Source: Candidatus Woesearchaeota archaeon (GTDB lineage Archaea > Nanobdellota > Nanobdellia > Woesearchaeales > JACPBV01). Taken from it: a DNA stretch of 17,445 nucleotides. The stretch lies in contig JAHWHQ010000090.1 in the NCBI GenBank assembly GCA_019323195.1, positions 1-17,445 of the forward strand, in the 5' to 3' direction. Below the pieces are notes generated by a model. It ran no database searches. It was not told the origin of the DNA and saw nothing but the letters and a program-made list of their open reading frames with translations. Positions 1 to 6,306 of the stretch are shown piece by piece. Both the position numbers and the translations under genes were made by a program. The first letter of the stretch is position 1, and each line of letters begins with the position of its first letter.

Positions 1-2
1 AT

Positions 3-1196
3 ACTGCCAATTATCAGCTGTATGACAGGCAGCCATCATTAGGGAATGCCATATATAATTCCGGGATGACCATCCCTGTAGAGGGAAGCTATGAGGACCT
101 TAACATAAACCTTGCATATTACCCTGACTGGTGGGGGATGTACTTTAACATAGACTGTGACGGGCCGTGCAGGGCAGAGTCTTTCTCGTCAAACCTTGCC
201 TCGCTTTTTGGCATGCCGAGGTACAGCTTTGCATATGATGTGAGCTTTCCTGTAGAGGTCAAGGTAGAGGACCCGTATGCGTTCAATAACAGGGGGTATT
301 CTTTCTCGTTCCTTATGGAGGCTAATATGAGGAATAATAAGGCGATGACTGCAGATTATATCGCTGCTCCTGTAATCCCTGCAGGCGATTCAGGGATGTG
401 CAACCAGAATAACCTAAATTCAGGTGAGATAACTGTAAGGGTCTCTGATACTGATGGTTATGAGATAAGCGATGCAAATGTAATATATACACGCTGGGGG
501 GAAAGCTGCAGGATAGGAAAGACAGAGAATGGCGTCCTGATAGCGAGATTCCCTCCCGGATTAGGAGGTTTTGTCTCTGTCGCAAAGGACGGCTATCTTG
601 GACAGTCGCAGCAGTATGATATTTATGAAGGCGTTGAAGATGAGATTGAATTTGAGCTTAGCCCCCTGATGCTGAAGAATTTTGTTGTCAGGAAAAGGAT
701 GATCGAAAAGAGGAATATAGCAGGCATAGAGCGCTGGATGGCTACAAGCAGGGTAGAGGAGCTAAGGGATGATGAGACTGCTGTCATCCTGCTTGAGAAG
801 ATAGGGGAAGAGAGTGAAGAGGAGTTCAGGACAGGAGGGAGGTATAATGGAACACAGGCAGAGCCTTCAAGGCTAAGGATGGGTGAGGGAAGGTATAAGG
901 CTGACATAAGGATTTTGCTGGATGATACTATTGCCATACCTGCTTATGAGATTGAAGGTGTTGAGATAGAGGCGCAGGAGCTTCCTGAGCCTTACCTGTC
1001 AGGGGGATTGATAAGGAACATCACATTGGGGAAGAGCAGCTTAGACAATTCCAACACCCTCGTATTTTATGCATTATCGCCTAACCTTTATGAGCTTGAT
1101 GAAGGGCAGAGGACAATGGATGATGTGCTGTATGCTGTTGATATCGATGGATACTCTAAGAGATACGGCTATGGGGCAAGGCCGGAGCTGGAATAG
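3..1196 (+). CDS. Secreted/anchored beta-rich protein, 5'-truncated (gene A)
   Basis: The reading frame is open from the first bases of the window, so this is the C-terminal part (about 397 residues) of a longer protein; the ATG at 66 is an internal methionine. It aligns by eye with the C-terminal half of the protein at 10014-11987. Shared landmarks in order are Y-D-V-x-F-P-V near residue 80, an E-I-T-[VI]-R segment with a G-K-T-E turn near 160-180, and F-E-[LM]-x-P near 220. The E-I-T-V-R to K-D-G-Y-L stretch looks like a carboxypeptidase-regulatory-like beta-sandwich, with the usual 'D-A-N-V ... F-P-P' pattern. By analogy with its paralogue, the missing part should carry an N-terminal membrane anchor. 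Only five bases separate its stop from the next gene, so they are probably co-transcribed. Function is unknown; an extracellular structural or binding role is inferred. Confidence 0.85.
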   Translation, partial: TANYQLYDRQPSLGNAIYNSGMTIPVEGSYEDLNINLAYYPDWWGMYFNIDCDGPCRAESFSSNLASLFGMPRYSFAYDVSFPVEVKVEDPYAFNNRGYSFSFLMEANMRNNKAMTADYIAAPVIPAGDSGMCNQNNLNSGEITVRVSDTDGYEISDANVIYTRWGESCRIGKTENGVLIARFPPGLGGFVSVAKDGYLGQSQQYDIYEGVEDEIEFELSPLMLKNFVVRKRMIEKRNIAGIERWMATSRVEELRDDETAVILLEKIGEESEEEFRTGGRYNGTQAEPSRLRMGEGRYKADIRILLDDTIAIPAYEIEGVEIEAQELPEPYLSGGLIRNITLGKSSLDNSNTLVFYALSPNLYELDEGQRTMDDVLYAVDIDGYSKRYGYGARPELE

Positions 1197-1201
1197 GAAA
1201 G

Positions 1202-4200
1202 ATGGGAAATAAAGGATTAGAGATGAGCGCGATGTTTTTGATCGTGTTAGTGGTAACCATCCCAATATATTCCTCTTTTGTCTTTGCCTACCTGAGCAAC
1301 GGCTATATAACTGGGGAGGATAATGTAAAGGGGTATTATAAGAAGGGTGAGGAGATTTACATAAACATAAATGCAAGGATAGACGGGGATGATAACATAG
1401 AGCCTTCACAGCTCCACCTGGTTGACTCCAGCGGGGATAAGTTTACTGAATGCGTCAAGAAAGATGACGGGTCTTTTGACTGCAGCGTCAAGATAGGGCC
1501 AGGCAATACGCATTATGACAATAATTTCAAGGGCAAGGATGAGCACCAGATAACTGTTGTGCTTTACGGGGATGATTATGATAGCAACAACAACAATAAA
1601 TGGACAGTTAAGCTCAGCGGGGCGTTTGATGTGGAGGAGCCTGAGGTAAAGTCATTTACTATTAATCCGGATACTGTTAATGGTGGAGAGGTTAATCTTG
1701 AGTATGAAGTAAAGGATTATGCATATGAAGGAGCAGGCAATAAATGCGGAGGGATAAAGGAGATAAAGGTATTTTACGGGGAAAAAGAGGTCTATGATGA
1801 TGATACTTTTTATCCGGCCCCTGACCTGTGCACGCACAGCAATAAGGCAAGCATACCTGTTTCTGATATCGCTGATGATGACGGGCTTATAGAGGTCGTA
1901 CTGATGGCTTATGATGCACTGGGACATGAGGATTCTGAGACAGCCTCTTTTGTGTATGACAGGGAGGCTCCTTCTTCTGATGAGCTGAAGATTATAGATA
2001 ATAACGGGAAAGAGGTGGAGCATGCCAAGGATGAGCAGATTACTGTAGACATAATCTTTACTGTCAATTCCGGAACCAGTGACGACCTGGATACGGGGAA
2101 TGTTTATGCTGACATATCAGGCATCAACCCTGTATATACTGCAAAGGAAAAGGCAGAATGTGAAACCAAGAATGGCGGATATGAGTGTGTTATCAAGGAT
2201 AAAAAGATGAAGCTGGCAAAGCCGGGAGAAGGGGAAGATGCAAGTGTCAGTGTTGTTGTTGAGGCTGCTGACAAGGCAGGGAATTATGAGGCTATGACAC
2301 TTACAAAAACGATAGGCTATGATGATGCAGGGCCTTCTGCAACTGATATCAGGACAGATAAGGTAAAAGGCTCTGTCAGCTATGCAGGGGAGGCCACTAC
2401 GTTTATCGCTGAGATTGATGAGACCGGCGCAGGCATAGATAAGGGTGATGTAACACTTGATCTGAGCAGCATCAACGGGAAGAAGGAAAAGGCGGATGAG
2501 TGTGTCGAGAGCGGGGGAAGCTGGACATGCTACTGGAACGGTGTTAAGGCAGGGCAGGGTGTTATAGACGGGAAGAAGACAGTGTCCTTGTCAGGCTCTG
2601 ACCTGCTCGGAAACAGCATTACACCAGAGGATGCAGAGGTTGTCCTTGACAGGATCAAGCCAAAGGTTGTTTCCTCTGATGCTAAGGGGCTAGGTGTTGG
2701 GGCTGAGGCAATAGAGGGCTATATAAAAACAAGTGACCAGGTAGTGATCACTGCCAAGGTCAGGGAGAAGAACGGAATTGCCAGGGCTGTAGCGGATTTT
2801 GGCATGGTCAGCACGACAAGCGTGGTAGTGGACGGGACAATTGCTCCGGATGAAGAGGAGGGTGTATATACGGTCACTTTCAAGAGCGACCCTATAGATG
2901 TCAAGGGCTATATAGATACGAAGATCCCATTGAATCTTACTGATGCTGCAGGGAATAATTATACATATCAGCAGCCGATAGTTGTGCATAATTATGCTGA
3001 CCTGGAGCATCCAAACTACTGGACGCATGAGATAAGCTGCTCCCCTACCAAGGCTGACAGGCAGATAACAAGCCTTGTGGAGTATGCTGTTTTGTGCTCT
3101 GTTAAGCTTATCCCATTAACAACCAATCTGGAGACAATATCAATAGATATGGACAGGGCCAGCTGCAAGGAGAATGTGGAGGGCTCTGACAGTTATATTA
3201 AGTCTATGAAGCCAACCAATAAGGAAAGGGGAAGCACTGAGCCTTACATCGACATCAAGCTTGCACAGGCAGAGATGAGGATAGACAAGATCAGCATGAA
3301 CTGCTCGCTGGAGATAATGACAAGGGAAGGCAATAATATCACAAAAAACCCTGAGATAGAGAACGTTACAGTGGAGATAGGGCTGTATAACATGCCTTTA
3401 GGCGAGCTTGACAAGGCTACTGAGCAGAAGATAAGGGATGTAGAGGACACTATAGCTGTCGGATGGGAGTTCATAGGCAGCCTTAAGGAGGTATTGAATT
3501 ATGCTGAGAATATATGCAGCATCATTGGCCTGCTCCAGAAGGTCCAGGTCTTTTTTGGAATGTTAGAGCAGATACCATTAATAAAAGAGGGTGTTGGAGG
3601 GGCTTCAAGCTTTATAGAGAAGTATGCAACAGGGCAGACCACTGCATTTTACAGCGCATGCAAGTATGTCTCATGCGATAAGACATTGTGGGGCAACTGG
3701 TACACAGGCCAGAAAAGCCTCTGGGCAGATGAGATAAGGACAGCAGGCAGGGGTTTTGCTGCCGGAGGGGATAAGGAGGTAGGGTGGTATGAACAAATGC
3801 TTAGATCATCTGACTTTGGTACGATGTTCCCTGAGACGCCGAAAGACAGCATCATACTGAGCGTGTTTACAGGATGCATCCCTGGCATGATATATAATAT
3901 AGAGAAACGGAGGCAGATACAGTGCAATTACGGCGTTTGCCTGTGGGACAGCGCTGAGAACAATATCCCTGCAAGAACCTGCAGCAAGCAGAGGCTATAC
4001 CTGGAATGCAAGTTCCTATTGGGAGAGGCATTACAGTTTGTCCCGCTTAACTGGCTTAGGACGATCATGCAGCAGGTCACGTACATCCTGTCAGACCCGT
4101 TCTCATTGGTCTTCGGCATAGGGGGGTATATTCTCTGCCCTGAACTGCCGCGTGAAAAACACGGGCAATGCGCTGTCTTGAAGGGGCTTAAAGTAATACC

Positions 4201-4318
4201 GGAGATAATATCAGACTTTAAGATGCTGGCTGAGAAAGAGAACTGGAAGATACAGGGAGACATGTGCGGGGAGTATTTTGACAGGCTGGACAAGATGGAG
4301 GAGGAGGTTTCTGGGTAA
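1202..4318 (+). CDS. Ig-like repeat surface protein with Cys-rich helical C-terminus (gene B)
   Basis: This 1038-residue protein starts five bases after the previous stop, preceded by a weak GGAAAG. Residues 9-30 are hydrophobic and end in F-V-F-A-Y, a signal peptide or membrane anchor. Residues 32-600 form about five beta-sandwich modules of roughly 105 residues (approximately 32-145, 147-253, 255-373, 376-484 and 488-597). Several carry the Ig-like closing motif D-x-x-G-N (356-361, 467-471, 581-585) and paired Cys, which suggests disulfides outside the cell. Residues 600-1038 are different: helical, rich in Cys and Trp, with hydrophobic stretches near 750-800 and 880-980 and motifs such as C-K-Y-V-S-C (820-825) and C-I-P-G-M-I-Y-N (892-899). 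From memory, a similar Cys-containing region occurs in unnamed DPANN proteins, but I cannot verify that here. The role is inferred to be adhesive or structural at the cell surface. Confidence 0.88.
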   Translation: MGNKGLEMSAMFLIVLVVTIPIYSSFVFAYLSNGYITGEDNVKGYYKKGEEIYININARIDGDDNIEPSQLHLVDSSGDKFTECVKKDDGSFDCSVKIGPGNTHYDNNFKGKDEHQITVVLYGDDYDSNNNNKWTVKLSGAFDVEEPEVKSFTINPDTVNGGEVNLEYEVKDYAYEGAGNKCGGIKEIKVFYGEKEVYDDDTFYPAPDLCTHSNKASIPVSDIADDDGLIEVVLMAYDALGHEDSETASFVYDREAPSSDELKIIDNNGKEVEHAKDEQITVDIIFTVNSGTSDDLDTGNVYADISGINPVYTAKEKAECETKNGGYECVIKDKKMKLAKPGEGEDASVSVVVEAADKAGNYEAMTLTKTIGYDDAGPSATDIRTDKVKGSVSYAGEATTFIAEIDETGAGIDKGDVTLDLSSINGKKEKADECVESGGSWTCYWNGVKAGQGVIDGKKTVSLSGSDLLGNSITPEDAEVVLDRIKPKVVSSDAKGLGVGAEAIEGYIKTSDQVVITAKVREKNGIARAVADFGMVSTTSVVVDGTIAPDEEEGVYTVTFKSDPIDVKGYIDTKIPLNLTDAAGNNYTYQQPIVVHNYADLEHPNYWTHEISCSPTKADRQITSLVEYAVLCSVKLIPLTTNLETISIDMDRASCKENVEGSDSYIKSMKPTNKERGSTEPYIDIKLAQAEMRIDKISMNCSLEIMTREGNNITKNPEIENVTVEIGLYNMPLGELDKATEQKIRDVEDTIAVGWEFIGSLKEVLNYAENICSIIGLLQKVQVFFGMLEQIPLIKEGVGGASSFIEKYATGQTTAFYSACKYVSCDKTLWGNWYTGQKSLWADEIRTAGRGFAAGGDKEVGWYEQMLRSSDFGTMFPETPKDSIILSVFTGCIPGMIYNIEKRRQIQCNYGVCLWDSAENNIPARTCSKQRLYLECKFLLGEALQFVPLNWLRTIMQQVTYILSDPFSLVFGIGGYILCPELPREKHGQCAVLKGLKVIPEIISDFKMLAEKENWKIQGDMCGEYFDRLDKMEEEVSG

Positions 4319-4319
4319 G

Positions 4320-4594
4320 ATGTTTGAAAAACACAAGATGAAAATTTCAGGGAGAGTTATTGGCAAGGACACTATAAAATTATTATCCAAAAAATGATTG
4401 ACTCAAGAAAGGGCAGAGATTGGAAGTTTGTAAGGTAAAATGGAGAAAGAAGAGAGCAAAAACAAGTATGGAAGGCAAAAAAGCCAGACAGTGTCTGGCC
4501 AATTGGGCTTGAGAGGGTATTTTATATCAAAAATGAAACATATATGCCAAAAAAGGAACAGTGTTGGTTTTGGAATAAATTTATCTCTGCTTAA
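4320..4594 (+). pseudogene. Decayed small-gene remnant with frameshift and in-frame stop
   Basis: One base after gene B an ATG opens a 25-codon ORF (4320-4397) beginning M-F-E-K-H-K, the same six residues that start the transglycosylase protein at 6307. It ends in a run of six A followed by TGA. One additional A would join it to the next frame, which starts with ATG at 4394 overlapping that TGA, reads 14 codons to a TAA at 4436-4438, and then stays open to a TAA at 4592-4594. That last stretch has protein-like composition (P-D-S-V-W-P-I-G and C-W-F-W-N-K-F). I read this as debris of a gene broken by an A-tract frameshift and a nonsense change; a sequencing indel in the A-run is possible for the first break. 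No family was recognised. It overlaps the start of the ORF at 4440 in another frame, so only one of the two can be the true frame there. Confidence 0.35.
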
Positions 4595-5042
4595 AAGAGA
4601 GATGCATCTAAGAGATCTGGCAAGGTTCACTGAAAAGTTCACAGAAAACTACCCAGAAAAGGGGTTGGCAGAAAGGTTGGTAGAAGGGTTGGTAGAAACC
4701 CCCCAGATAACCCCCCAGAAAAACAAGATAAGACCCCCCAGAAAACTATACAGAAAACTACCCAGAAAAGTGGTCAGAAACTACCCAGAAAAGTGGTCAG
4801 AAACTACCCAGAAAAGTGGTCAGAAAACTACCCAGAAAGGTTCACAGGGAATAATGGATATAATGAACAAAGATCGTGATATGATAAAAAACTCCATCCA
4901 GCGGTTGGAGAATTACATCATAAAAAACTCCAGGCAGTGGCTGGAGAATCTAAAAAACTGCAGGCACTTCCTGCAGAATTGCTTTTTTTACATATATAAC
5001 AAAAAAGTTAAAAACTTTTTTGAATATGCTCTGGGCATATAA
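4440..5042 (+). CDS. Hypothetical, repeat-built ORF, probably degenerate
   Basis: A 200-codon ORF, doubtful as a functional gene. Residues 62-90 (F-T-E-K-F-T-E-N-Y-P-E-K then L-A-E-R-L-V-E-G-L-V-E) resemble the charged linker between the catalytic part and the winged helix in AlbA_2/RecG-like or Fic-type proteins. Residues 98-136 are the translation of a 23-bp tandem repeat, giving the variants L-P-R-K, Y-P-E-K-W and T-T-Q-K. Residues 149-181 are the translation of three 29-bp hairpin repeats (K-N-S-x-Q-x-L-E-N). The last 15 residues come from the first copy of the 43-bp repeat. More than half of the ORF is therefore repeat DNA that happens to stay open. It might be a relic of a regulator's C-terminus, with the winged helix lost. 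A protein product is possible but unsupported. Confidence 0.3.
   Translation: MEKEESKNKYGRQKSQTVSGQLGLRGYFISKMKHICQKRNSVGFGINLSLLKREMHLRDLARFTEKFTENYPEKGLAERLVEGLVETPQITPQKNKIRPPRKLYRKLPRKVVRNYPEKWSETTQKSGQKTTQKGSQGIMDIMNKDRDMIKNSIQRLENYIIKNSRQWLENLKNCRHFLQNCFFYIYNKKVKNFFEYALGI
4755..4847 (+). repeat. 23-bp tandem repeat, about four copies
   Basis: Three exact copies of a 23-bp unit (it begins AAACTACCCAGAAAAG) lie at 4755-4777, 4778-4800 and 4801-4823. A fourth diverged copy, one base longer, lies at 4824-4847. An older, separate copy of the core is visible at 4644-4661. Because 23 is not a multiple of three, successive copies are read in different frames. All three frames are free of stops and give similar charged peptides (Y-P-E-K-W-S, T-T-Q-K-S-G, L-P-R-K-V-V). 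The exact identity of three units points to recent slippage expansion. Confidence 0.9.
4885..4979 (+). repeat. Three 29-bp palindromic repeat units with covarying arms
   Basis: Units at 4885-4913, 4921-4949 and 4951-4979 share the frame TAAAAAACT ... AGAAT, separated by 7 bases and then 1 base. Each contains a 19-base palindrome with a three-base centre: 4892-4910, 4928-4946 and 4958-4976. The arms are CTCCA(T)CC/GG(T)TGGAG, CTCCAG(G)C/G(G)CTGGAG and CTGCAGG(C)/(T)CCTGCAG. Where one arm changes, the other usually changes to match (C3-G17 becomes G3-C17; T6/T14 becomes G6-C14). This suggests that the fold, rather than the sequence, is preserved. They could be REP-like elements, binding sites for a dimeric protein, or RNA hairpins. 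Confidence 0.8.
4958..4988 (+). terminator. Candidate terminator: third hairpin plus T-run
   Basis: The third hairpin unit (a strong 7-bp stem, CTGCAGG/CCTGCAG) is followed after AATTGC by seven T (4982-4988). A stem-loop followed by a T-tract would end transcription coming from gene B; archaeal RNA polymerase terminates mainly on T-tracts. It lies before the MNT-HEPN pair, so it could insulate that pair from the surface-protein operon. The terminator role is inferred. Confidence 0.4.
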
Positions 5043-5150
5043 CAAAAAAGTTAAAAACTTTTTTGAATATGCTCTGGGCATATAACAAAAAAGTGATAAT
5101 ATTATAACAAAAAAGTTAAAAATTTTTTTGAATATGCTCTGGGCATATAA
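4994..5150 (+). repeat. 43-bp direct repeat built of two palindromes, upstream of MNT-HEPN
   Basis: Exact 43-bp copies lie at 4994-5036 and 5037-5079. A copy interrupted after about 15 bases starts at 5080, a nearly full copy lies at 5102-5144, and a final fragment starts at 5145 and runs into the ATG at 5156. Each full unit holds a 21-base perfect palindrome, AAAAAAGTT-AAA-AACTTTTTT (the 5102 copy has one change in the right arm). The second palindrome, ATATGC-TCTGG-GCATAT, spans the junction with the next unit. Placement directly before the toxin-antitoxin start fits an operator array for autoregulation. Terminator-like or replication-like iteron roles are alternatives. Confidence 0.85.
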
Positions 5151-5151
5151 C
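5143..5151 (+). promoter_or_regulatory. Candidate TATA box for the MNT-HEPN operon
   Basis: The A/T-rich CATATAAC lies within the last partial copy of the 43-bp repeat. With the usual archaeal spacing of about 25-30 bases to the transcription start, initiation would fall near 5172-5176. That would exclude the ATG at 5156 and give a leaderless message starting at the in-frame ATG at 5174. The repeat spread this TATA-like box several times upstream, so the functional copy cannot be picked from sequence alone. Confidence 0.3.
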
Positions 5152-5155
5152 AAAA

Positions 5156-5758
5156 ATGTTACAGAACAACGAAATGAGGGTTTTGGAAAGGCTAGTAGAG
5201 AACCTTGAGTCAGAGTTTACACTCTCTGATATGTCAAAAATGCTAAAACAAAAATATTCCCAAACCTATAGAAGTATTGATGTTCTTTTAAAAAGAGGAA
5301 TAGTTAAGGTAAAGCAGGTAGGAAAAAGCAAGGTAATCAGATTAGACTTTTCAAGGTATCATCCGGAATATGCAATGGCTGAAATAGAAAGACTGAGCAA
5401 AACTATCAAAAACAAGGATATCTCAATAGTCTTAAATAAGACGTTAAAAATAAATAAACAGTTTATCTGCATATTGTTTGGAAGCTATGCTTCAGGAAGA
5501 TTCAAAAGGGATTCTGATATGGACCTTCTTTTCATAATACCAGAGGGGTATGAGGTTAATAAATTTGAAAAATCAGCCAAAAATAGTCTTTCTGTACATA
5601 ATACAGATATTAATGTCATAACAGAAGATAATCTGTTTGAGATGTGGGCGGCTCCTAAGAAGCTTAATGTTGGGAATGAATTGCTTAAGAACCATATTGT
5701 CTTAATCGGAGCAGAGCATTTTATTAATTTAGTGAGGAAAAGGTATGCTGGAAGATAA
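5156..5758 (+). CDS. MNT-type nucleotidyltransferase antitoxin with N-terminal winged helix
   Basis: A 200-residue protein. Residues 5-65 form a winged helix-turn-helix (T-L-S-D-M-S-K-M-L, then S-I-D-V-L-L-K-R-G-I-V). Residues 105-155 are a minimal nucleotidyltransferase (MNT, pol-beta superfamily) with an intact G-S-x10-D-x-D motif (G109, S110, D121, D123) and a likely third acidic residue at D151. In known MNT/HEPN toxin-antitoxin pairs this enzyme is the antitoxin and silences the HEPN toxin by transferring AMP to it; here that role is inferred from motif and pairing. The fused DNA-binding domain may let it repress its own operon through the palindromic repeats just upstream. It overlaps the next gene by 14 bases, which indicates translational coupling. 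The start could instead be the in-frame ATG at 5174, which would remove six residues before the winged helix. Codons are more AT-rich than in genes A and B, suggesting acquisition. Confidence 0.85.
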   Translation: MLQNNEMRVLERLVENLESEFTLSDMSKMLKQKYSQTYRSIDVLLKRGIVKVKQVGKSKVIRLDFSRYHPEYAMAEIERLSKTIKNKDISIVLNKTLKINKQFICILFGSYASGRFKRDSDMDLLFIIPEGYEVNKFEKSAKNSLSVHNTDINVITEDNLFEMWAAPKKLNVGNELLKNHIVLIGAEHFINLVRKRYAGR

Positions 5759-6305
5759 AAGATTAAAGGAAAGCAGTGCAATAATAAAGAGGCTTATTGC
5801 AGAGAGAGGGATAGATAAACCCATAGAAGGCACTGTTGAGTTCTTTATAGAAAAAAGCAACCAGTCAATAGCAGTAGCCTCCAGATTGCTGGAACTGGAA
5901 GATGAAGAGGGCTTGATAGCAGAGATGTGGATTATTAATGCCTCTTACTATGCGATGTTTTTTGCAGCTACATCACTACTTGCCAGATTTGGCCACAGAA
6001 TAAAAGAAAAGAGTGGAGTGCATAAATTAACATATCATGCATTGACCCATTATTTTTTAGTGGAAGACAATAAGCTGGAAAAGCATTTTATGGAAGAGTA
6101 TAAAGATGCGGTGGAAGAGGCTGAAGAGCTGCTTCAGATAAGTGAAAGAAAGGCAGAAGAACTGATCAGATCGTTTGATAATGAGATGAGCAAAAGAAAG
6201 ATATTCACATATGAGCTTGGCAAGAAAGCTGAAAAGAAGAAGGCTAAAACCTCGCTTGAAAGAGCAAAGAGGTTTGTTGCTGAGATTGAGAAGATAATAA
6301 GCTAA
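5745..6305 (+). CDS. HEPN-domain toxin, partner of the MNT protein
   Basis: A 186-residue, all-helical protein overlapping the MNT gene by 14 bases. The N-S-x-x-A-x-x-L-L helix near 38-50 and N-A-S-Y-Y-A-M-F-F-A-A at 65-75 are typical of HEPN proteins of the UPF0332-like type. HEPN toxins are generally RNases with an R-x4-6-H active site. The best candidate here is R151-K-I-F-T-Y156, where Tyr stands in place of His; R81-F-G-H is too short. The active site is therefore non-canonical or elsewhere. The C-terminus (160-186) is a Lys/Glu-rich helix. Its stop is one base before the ATG of the large transglycosylase gene, so the pair sits tightly inside the surface-protein operon. The assignment as toxin is inferred from the fold and the adjacent antitoxin. 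Confidence 0.8.
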   Translation: MLEDKRLKESSAIIKRLIAERGIDKPIEGTVEFFIEKSNQSIAVASRLLELEDEEGLIAEMWIINASYYAMFFAATSLLARFGHRIKEKSGVHKLTYHALTHYFLVEDNKLEKHFMEEYKDAVEEAEELLQISERKAEELIRSFDNEMSKRKIFTYELGKKAEKKKAKTSLERAKRFVAEIEKIIS

Positions 6306-6306
6306 A

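Noticed and set aside
66..68. ATG at 66 as the true start of gene A
   Set aside because: The same frame is open upstream to the window edge, and the paralogue A' has about 300 further residues before this point.
322..1409. Minus-strand ORFs opposite genes A and B
   Set aside because: They lie entirely opposite well-supported genes, have Ser/Leu/Pro-rich shadow composition and show no motifs.
4755..5150. CRISPR-like array
   Set aside because: Units are directly adjacent or separated by 1-7 bases, no unique spacers of 30-40 bases exist, and no cas genes are present.
4994..5150. Replication origin iterons
   Set aside because: A/T-rich direct repeats fit, but no orc1/cdc6 or rep gene is nearby and the array abuts a toxin-antitoxin start, which explains it better.
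4950..5153. Minus-strand ORF across the 43-bp repeats
   Set aside because: It is only the reverse translation of the repeat units, with a repeated L-Y-A-Q-S-I-F-K-K peptide; no independent coding signal.
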